64,000 bases of DNA from JALZKA01 sp963754045 (GTDB lineage Bacteria; Actinomycetota; Thermoleophilia; Solirubrobacterales; 70-9), in assembly GCA_963754045.1 (NCBI GenBank), contig CAVWEN010000002.1, positions 310,001-374,000 of the forward strand, written 5' to 3'. Below, in pieces: positions 59,129-64,000 of the stretch. The position numbers were made by a program, and so were the translations under genes. A model generated the notes under the pieces. That model was not told the DNA's origin. It searched no databases and worked only from the letters and a program-made list of their open reading frames with translations. How positions within the stretch are numbered: the stretch's first letter is position 1; each line of letters begins with the position of its first letter.

Positions 59129-60349
59129 GTGATTGATCAACCCAAGAGCCCTACGGCGCGCCGGCTGCGGCGCGCGACCGGCGTGTGCGCCCTGGCCGTG
59201 TTCGGCTGGGCGATGGCGCCCGCGATCTCGGCTGAGCCCTACCTGCCGCCCGCTGAGGACTTCACCCAGGACGTGCCCGCGTTCGAGCGCGTCGAGGCAG
59301 CCGCCGTTCGTACGTCCGGCGGCCACGACGGTGAGGGTGCGGTGACACACGTGAGCGCCGTGATCGAGGCGCCGGCCCGGTTCGACCTGGCCGGGATCGC
59401 CGGCGAGACCCGGCCGTTCGAGCTGCGTGGTCGCGAGGGCGGCGGCGAGTGGACCGACTGGGTCGAGACGGCCTCGGCGGATCCGGTCTGGTTCGGCGGC
59501 GCCGACGAGCTCCAGCTCCGCACGCGAGGCTGGAAGCCCACGGGCGAGCTGCACTACGTGAACGTCTCCGGCGATGCCACCGATGCGGGCGGCCTTCTGA
59601 CAGCGGCCCGCGAGACAGTCAACTCCGCCGTGCTGAGCGCCCACTCCCTGATCGGGGCCGAGATCGCTTCTGGCGCGCCCGAGCAGCCCGCGATGGTCGG
59701 CCGCGGCGCCTGGGGCGCCAACCGGCGGCGCGGAGGCTGCCCCCCGCGAACGAATCGCCCGACGCTTGGAGCGGCAAAGGCCGTTGCCGTCCACCACACC
59801 GTTTCGGCGACCGACTACTCCGCGTCCGAGGCTCCCGGCATGGTCCTCGGGATCTGCCGTTTTCACCGCAACGCGAACGGTTGGAACGACATCGGCTACA
59901 ACGCGCTGGTTGATAAGTACGGGACGCTGTACGTCGGGCGGGCGGGCGGCAAACGCAAGGCCGTGGTCGGCGCCCACGCCCAAGGCTTCAACGCGCAGAC
60001 CACCTCGATCGCCGCGCTTGGAACGCATACGAAGAAGCCACTGTCCTCCAAGGCAATGCGCGCCGCCGCCAACTACATAGCCTGGAAACTGGTCGTCCAC
60101 GGCCTCACCGCCAACGGGCGCTCGACGCTCGTTTCCGCCGGCGGTAGCGCCAGCCGCTACCCAAGCGGCAAACGGGTGCGAACGAAGCGCGTGATTGGGC
60201 ACCGGCGCGTGGGACTGACCGAATGCCCGGGCAACGCCCTGAACCGACAGCTCGAGACGCTGCGTCGTAAAGCCCAGCGCCGGATCGATGCGGCCGGAGG
60301 TCCCAAGGACCCCAAGGGCGGCGGCTCAAGCGGCGGCGTCGGCGGCTAA
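59129..60349 (+). CDS. Secreted N-acetylmuramoyl-L-alanine amidase (PGRP/Amidase_2)
   Basis: A 406-aa exported peptidoglycan hydrolase. GTG at 59129 has CAGGA 7 nt upstream and places a signal peptide (LRRATGVCALAVFGWAMAPAISA) near the N-terminus; an ATG at 59057 would add 24 polar residues before it. A ~150-residue N-terminal domain of unknown type precedes the amidase domain: VGRGAWGANRRR, zinc His in AVHHTVSA, NGWNDIGYNALVDKYGTLYVGR and GHRRVGLTECPG with the second metal His and the Cys. IGHR...ECPGN is the classical PGRP ending. A Gly/Ser-rich tail follows. It converges with the following methyltransferase gene (stops overlap by 4 nt). Confidence 0.9.
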   Translation: MIDQPKSPTARRLRRATGVCALAVFGWAMAPAISAEPYLPPAEDFTQDVPAFERVEAAAVRTSGGHDGEGAVTHVSAVIEAPARFDLAGIAGETRPFELRGREGGGEWTDWVETASADPVWFGGADELQLRTRGWKPTGELHYVNVSGDATDAGGLLTAARETVNSAVLSAHSLIGAEIASGAPEQPAMVGRGAWGANRRRGGCPPRTNRPTLGAAKAVAVHHTVSATDYSASEAPGMVLGICRFHRNANGWNDIGYNALVDKYGTLYVGRAGGKRKAVVGAHAQGFNAQTTSIAALGTHTKKPLSSKAMRAAANYIAWKLVVHGLTANGRSTLVSAGGSASRYPSGKRVRTKRVIGHRRVGLTECPGNALNRQLETLRRKAQRRIDAAGGPKDPKGGGSSGGVGG

Positions 60350-61110
60350 GCCGCGCGGGCAACCACGTAGAGGGTGCCACTGACGGGGCGTCGTAGTCGC
60401 TCGGTCGCGCTCGGGGCGAAGGTACCCGCGAGCACGTCAGCTCCAGTACCGATCCCCTCGACCGCAAACCCGGCGATTGCCAACGCCCGCTCGACCTCCG
60501 CCAATCCGTACCACCAGTTGTGGGGACCGCGGTCGCGCAGGGCCGAGGCGGCGAGCCGCCCGCCGACGCGCAGGCGGGGCATGGACTGGAGCGGGCGCGT
60601 GTCGCGGCGCAGCTTGCGCAGGGCCCGTAGATAGCGCACGAACGCACCCTCGGCGAGCGAACCGGTACGCGACTCGAGACAGACGAACGAGAAGAGAGCC
60701 AAACCTCCGGAAGCCAGGACCCGCCGCGCCTCGGCCAGTGCCGCCCGACGACCGCCCGCCGCCTCAATCGTGCACACCACCTGCTGCAAGTAGAGCGCCT
60801 GCGCGAACGACGCGTCCTCGTAGGGCAACTCGGCGGCGTCGGCGACCGTGAACTCGATCATCCCGCCGACAGCCTCGCGAGCCGCATCGATCAGCTCCGG
60901 GGCGAAGTCGAAGCCGTGCAGCCTCTCGTAACCCGCGGCCGCCATCGCCCGCACGATTCGTCCACCGCCCGTACCGGCCTCGAGCGTCGGGCCCCGCCGA
61001 TCGAGATTGGCCTCGATCAGCGCCTGTTCCTCGTCCTTCAGGCCCTCCGCGTCGGCCCAGTAGTCCAACTCGACCCCGCGAAAGAAGTCGCGCTGCGCCT
61101 CGTCGCTCAC
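60346..61110 (-). CDS. SAM-dependent methyltransferase
   Basis: A 254-aa class I methyltransferase. GTG at 61110 overlaps the stop of the preceding minus-strand gene by 4 nt and gives the natural opening SDEAQRDFFRGVELDYW; a longer frame lies inside that gene. Motif I is TLEAGTGGGRIVRAMAAAGY, post-I HGFDFAPELIDAAREAVGG, and VADAAELPYEDASFAQALYLQQVVCTIEAAGGR is motif IV and following. It is the last gene of the polysaccharide-type operon, so it may methylate a sugar or lipid-linked intermediate. Confidence 0.85.
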   Translation of the reverse strand: MSDEAQRDFFRGVELDYWADAEGLKDEEQALIEANLDRRGPTLEAGTGGGRIVRAMAAAGYERLHGFDFAPELIDAAREAVGGMIEFTVADAAELPYEDASFAQALYLQQVVCTIEAAGGRRAALAEARRVLASGGLALFSFVCLESRTGSLAEGAFVRYLRALRKLRRDTRPLQSMPRLRVGGRLAASALRDRGPHNWWYGLAEVERALAIAGFAVEGIGTGADVLAGTFAPSATERLRRPVSGTLYVVARAA

Positions 61111-62126
61111 GGCGCCGGGGCGCGGTAGGCCGGAAAGAAGCCGTCGCCGGGTGGCGGCTGGGCGTACATGCGCTCCCACGCGTCGCAAAGCGTGTCGTAG
61201 GCGGGCCGGTTACGCACGCTGCGAGCCAGCCGGAGCTCTGCGCGTAACGGCGAAAAGCTCGCTTTGAACCGCTCGATCCCGTCGCCCGGCCGGTAGCCGC
61301 CGCCGAGCACCAGCCGGCGCTTGCCCTGATCGCGCGCCCAGCGAATCGTCTCGTGAACAACCGCATTGGTCGGCCGCACGGCCTGGGCGGAGTGGTTGGC
61401 CCCGCCGAGATAGGAGTAGACGGTTTCGTCATCGTGGACGTAGAGGGTGGCCGCGACGACCTCCCCGTCGTGCTCGGCCAGGGCGAAACGGGCGTTGTCG
61501 GGAAACTCCGCGAACAGGGCATGGAAGTAGTCGGCGTCAAAGCGGTACGCAGGCAGGGCATCGTTTCGCTCCATCGTCATCGCGTAGATGCGGTGGAACC
61601 GCTCGATGTCGTCGCGGTCGGCAGCCGGGCGCACCACCACGCCCTCGCGTTCAGCCCGGCGGATGTTCTTGCGGCACGAGTGCGAGAGCGACTCCCGCCA
61701 AAGCGTGTCCTCACCGATCGTCGTGTCGACCCAGATCACGTCGCGATCCACGCCGACGCCGTCGAGCAGGGCAGGGCGTGCGTGCCAGGGGTTCAGGTGG
61801 GCGAACTCGGCGACCACCCCCAGCTCTGCCATCGCCTCGTCGATGGCCGTCTTCAACGCGCTGGTCGATGCGCCGAGCCCGGCGAGGGGACCGGTGAAGG
61901 GCGCGGTGACGCTGTCGCGCGCCGATGGATCGAACGGTGTCCGCCGCAACAGGAGCGGGTATAGCGCTCGTTCCTCCGCCGCCTCGGCGACGACCAGAAT
62001 GGCCTCCGTGTCACCGTCCCGCTCCTGAACCCGAGCGAACCCGAGCGAACCGAAGACCGATCGCGAGACGGGCAGCTCCGCCAGCCATGCGCTGGCCTCA
62101 GACGTACGAATCAGTCGGTAGCTCAT
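61107..62126 (-). CDS. GNAT/FemAB-like acyltransferase (BioF2 type)
   Basis: A 339-aa protein with the tandem-GNAT arrangement of FemAB/BioF2-like transferases. ATG at 62126 overlaps the sugar transferase stop by 4 nt. Typical segments are LSHSCRKNIRRAEREGVVVR (the conserved KxxRxxxR-like helix), RFHRIYAMTMERNDALPAYRFDADYFHALF, GEVVAATLYVHDDETVYSYLGG and RDQGKRRLVLGGGYRPGDGI. Such proteins transfer amino-acyl or acyl groups to lipid-linked sugars in exopolysaccharide clusters. Acceptor unknown. Confidence 0.85.
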   Translation of the reverse strand: MSYRLIRTSEASAWLAELPVSRSVFGSLGFARVQERDGDTEAILVVAEAAEERALYPLLLRRTPFDPSARDSVTAPFTGPLAGLGASTSALKTAIDEAMAELGVVAEFAHLNPWHARPALLDGVGVDRDVIWVDTTIGEDTLWRESLSHSCRKNIRRAEREGVVVRPAADRDDIERFHRIYAMTMERNDALPAYRFDADYFHALFAEFPDNARFALAEHDGEVVAATLYVHDDETVYSYLGGANHSAQAVRPTNAVVHETIRWARDQGKRRLVLGGGYRPGDGIERFKASFSPLRAELRLARSVRNRPAYDTLCDAWERMYAQPPPGDGFFPAYRAPAP

Positions 62127-62698
62127 TGCTCGTAGAGACCCTTGCCGGTCAGCAACAAGGCCGCCGTTCGGGCGATGATTCTCACGTCGAGGCGTGCCGT
62201 TCGATTTTCGACGTACCAGATGTCCAGCTCGATGCGCTCGTCCCACGGCAGTGACGCTCGGCCGTTCACCTGTGCCCAGCCAGTCAGGCCGGGCTTGACC
62301 TCGAGCCGACGGCGCTGGTGTGGCGTGTACTCATCCACCTGCTCGGAGATTGTCGGCCGCGGGCCCACGATTGCGAGCTCGCCGCGCAGAACGTTGATCA
62401 GGTTCGGCAGCTCGTCGAGGGAGAGGCGCCGCAGGACCTTCCCGGCCGGGGTGACGCGGGGGTCCTCGGCTGTCAGAGGATCCCAGATCCCACCGAGCGG
62501 CGCGCCCTCCCTCATGGTCCGCAGCTTCCATAGGGCGAATGCCTCGCCGCCCAGCCCGATCCGCTTCTGCCGATAGATCACGGGCCCGCGGGAGTCGAGC
62601 TTGATCGCGATCGCGGCGATCAACAGGACCGGGGAGAAGACCGCCAACGCGAGACTCGCGATCACGACATCCGCGACACGTGGGAGGCCGGGCCTCAC
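62123..62698 (-). CDS. Undecaprenyl-phosphate sugar phosphotransferase (WcaJ/WbaP-like, short form)
   Basis: A 191-aa bacterial sugar transferase that starts glycan synthesis by moving a sugar-1-phosphate to undecaprenyl phosphate. GTG at 62698 overlaps the preceding GT2 stop by 4 nt; the longer frame upstream lies inside that gene. One membrane helix (VVIASLALAVFSPVLLIAAIAI) is followed by the catalytic domain: GPVIYRQKRIGLGGEAFALWKLRTM, RRLSLDELPNLINVLRGELAIVGPRP and RLEVKPGLTGWAQVNGR, the diagnostic motifs of the family. The D-E pair of SLDELPN is intact. Confidence 0.93.
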   Translation of the reverse strand: MRPGLPRVADVVIASLALAVFSPVLLIAAIAIKLDSRGPVIYRQKRIGLGGEAFALWKLRTMREGAPLGGIWDPLTAEDPRVTPAGKVLRRLSLDELPNLINVLRGELAIVGPRPTISEQVDEYTPHQRRRLEVKPGLTGWAQVNGRASLPWDERIELDIWYVENRTARLDVRIIARTAALLLTGKGLYEQ

Positions 62699-63831
62699 CG
62701 GGTGCCCTCCACCGGCTCCCAGGTAGTGGCGGGCCCGGAACGGATCCGGTCCCAGAGCCCCACCGCGATCGAGGCCGTGACCGACAGGTAATAGTTCGCG
62801 ATCGTGAACGGCCAGGCGTGAACCCAGCGTCCCAGCAGCCCCGCCACCAGCAGCGACCCCTGGGCGACCAGGGTCAGCGCATAGACCCACCCCTCTCCCA
62901 TCAGGGCCAGGTTCGTCGCCAGCGCGCCGACATGAAGAAAGGGGGATGCGTAGCGCAAGCCACGGTGGGAGAGCATCGCGTAGGCGTAGCCCGGCCCATA
63001 GCCCCGCGGGGAGAGCATGCGGTCGCGCAGGAGCACCCCCCAGGTGCGGTTCATCATGCGGCGCTTGCGCTCGAACTCGCCAGCCGGGGTGGGCGCCATC
63101 GGCTCGGTCGCCCGTGCGGCGGGCTCGTAGATCGCGCGAAGACCCCGCCGGACCATCGCGTACGGCAGGCAGAGGTCGTGGCCGCGGTCGGAGGGCATGA
63201 CTATGTAGGCGTCGCTTCGCAGCGCGTAGATCGCTCCGTTTCCGGCGGTGATCGAACCGAGCCGTGACTCGAGCGAGCGCACGCCCATCTCGTAGCGCCA
63301 GTAGGCGCCTTCCTGGTTTCGCCCGCCCGCGTCGGTGAAGCTCACCTGGCCGCACACGTAGCCGACCTCGGGATCGGCCAGAGCGGTCACGAGGCGTCCG
63401 AGCGCCGCAGGCTCCCAGATCGAGTTTGCGTCCGAGAAGGCGAGAATCTCTGCATCGGTGCCCTCGACGGCCGCGTTCTGCGCCTCGACCTTGCCGCGAC
63501 GGGAGAGGTCGAGCACGCGGTCCGCTCCGGCGGCACGGGCTCGGTCAACGGTCGAGTCGTCCGAGCCGTCGGAGGCGACGACCACCTTTAGGCGCTCACG
63601 CGGGTAGTCGGAGGCGAGGGCGTTGGCCACCCGCCCGGCGATGACCGTTGCCTCGTTATGCGCCGCGATTACCAGCGCGACCTTCGGTGGTTGCCCGCCC
63701 AGCGGCTCGGACCCGGATGGCGCCGCGGCGCCGCGCAACCGCGCCCACGCCGCGAGCGATAGCGGATAGGTCACGTGCGTGTGGACGAGCAAGCCGGCGC
63801 AGGCCCAAAAAGCGATCTGTAGAGCCGTCAT
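62695..63831 (-). CDS. Membrane glycosyltransferase family 2
   Basis: A 378-aa GT-A-fold enzyme with membrane segments. The N-terminal helix (LQIAFWACAGLLVHTHVTYPLSLAAW) precedes the catalytic domain: VALVIAAHNEATVIAGRVANAL, VVVASDGSDDSTVDRARAAG, LAFSDANSIWEPAALGRL (the DxD-like SDA) and GNGAIYALRSDAYIV. ERKRRMMNRTWGVLL is the usual RxxRW-like acceptor region. Three C-terminal helices (HVGALATNLALMGEGWVYAL, GSLLVAGLLGRWVHA, YYLSVTASIAVGL) suggest glycan synthesis and export, as in polysaccharide synthases. It is coupled to the sugar transferase. Confidence 0.9.
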   Translation of the reverse strand: MTALQIAFWACAGLLVHTHVTYPLSLAAWARLRGAAAPSGSEPLGGQPPKVALVIAAHNEATVIAGRVANALASDYPRERLKVVVASDGSDDSTVDRARAAGADRVLDLSRRGKVEAQNAAVEGTDAEILAFSDANSIWEPAALGRLVTALADPEVGYVCGQVSFTDAGGRNQEGAYWRYEMGVRSLESRLGSITAGNGAIYALRSDAYIVMPSDRGHDLCLPYAMVRRGLRAIYEPAARATEPMAPTPAGEFERKRRMMNRTWGVLLRDRMLSPRGYGPGYAYAMLSHRGLRYASPFLHVGALATNLALMGEGWVYALTLVAQGSLLVAGLLGRWVHAWPFTIANYYLSVTASIAVGLWDRIRSGPATTWEPVEGTR

Positions 63832-63837
63832 CGCCGA

Positions 63838-64000
63838 CTATCTAAGCCGCCGGTAGAGGTCGAGCGTGCTCGCGGCCACCGTGTCCCACGAATAGGGCCC
63901 CTCGGCGGCGGCGAGTGCAGCGGCGGCAAGCCGCTCGCGCTCGGCCGGCGCGGCGACGAGCTTTTGCAGGGATTCCGCCAGGGCGTGCGGGTCGCCTGGA
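63838..64000 (-). CDS. Glycosyltransferase family 4, C-terminal end (partial)
   Basis: The frame is open to the window edge and ends with TAG at 63838. The 53 visible residues (PGDPHALAESLQKLVAAPAE, RERLAAAALAAAEGPYSWDT, VAASTLDLYRRLR) are the standard end of group-1 glycosyltransferases: the GDxxALAxAL helix, the RxxLxxAAxxxAE helix and the SWDxVAxxTLxLYR tail. Its stop lies 6 nt before the GT2 start, so it is the first visible gene of the same minus-strand operon. Confidence 0.8.
   Translation of the reverse strand, partial: PGDPHALAESLQKLVAAPAERERLAAAALAAAEGPYSWDTVAASTLDLYRRLR

Overview
The window is GC-rich, gene-dense bacterial DNA with many GTG starts and frequent 4-nt stop/start overlaps. 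Gene content (Lpd and 2-oxoacid dehydrogenase operons, LLM/F420-type oxidoreductase, DUF3105, PGRP amidase, HxlR and MprA-like regulators, many small SnoaL-like proteins) suggests a high-GC actinobacterium, most likely a deep lineage such as Thermoleophilia/Solirubrobacterales. This is inferred from protein style only; no rRNA or other phylogenetic marker is present.

Layout. 1-10.8 kb is a dense + strand block of lipoate-dependent metabolism: the end of a pyruvate-dehydrogenase-type E2, an E3 with its own lipoyl domain, a catalytically degenerate E2-like protein, then a second complex (E1alpha, E1beta, E2) joined to a leucine-dehydrogenase-like enzyme and to lipB, plsC and lipA. Leucine-type amino acids would be deaminated, the keto acids oxidised by the complex, and lipB/lipA would supply the lipoyl cofactor. 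10.9-19.8 kb holds a rhomboid protease, a secreted class-A beta-lactamase-like hydrolase, a cold-shock gene, a methyltransferase, tRNA-Ala(UGC), glutamate dehydrogenase, an acidic repeat protein and a membrane diguanylate cyclase. 20-29 kb carries a DrrAB-like ABC exporter, a DGPF-protein/ECF42-type sigma pair, a Baeyer-Villiger-type monooxygenase facing an alpha/beta hydrolase, and a short UvrA-like ATPase, with several gene remnants between them.

28.8-38.9 kb is accessory: a three-gene set (rhodanese-methyltransferase fusion, membrane phosphodiesterase, metallo-beta-lactamase-fold hydrolase), a PLP decarboxylase, small lipoproteins, a cupin, and several frameshifted or truncated genes.

The most unusual region is 38.9-53.2 kb. 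Six partial copies of the 3' half of tRNA-Ala(CGC) lie in direct orientation downstream of the intact gene at 53094-53166. Four have a conserved total length of 147-148 bp and end in a GGGCACCAG/CTGGTGCCC hairpin. They divide the region into blocks of one to four genes: acetyltransferase plus glycosyltransferase; a single 91-aa protein; cupin plus SnoaL protein; hydrolase operon plus HxlR regulator; a complete two-component system with two exported proteins; and a secreted 662-aa protein. The arrangement looks like a tRNA-anchored array of gene cassettes or stacked small integrative elements. No recombinase gene lies in the window.

53.2-64 kb returns to chromosomal-looking genes: LLM oxidoreductase, penicillin-acylase-family Ntn hydrolase, metF, DUF3105 protein, PGRP amidase, and a minus-strand polysaccharide operon that runs off the right edge.
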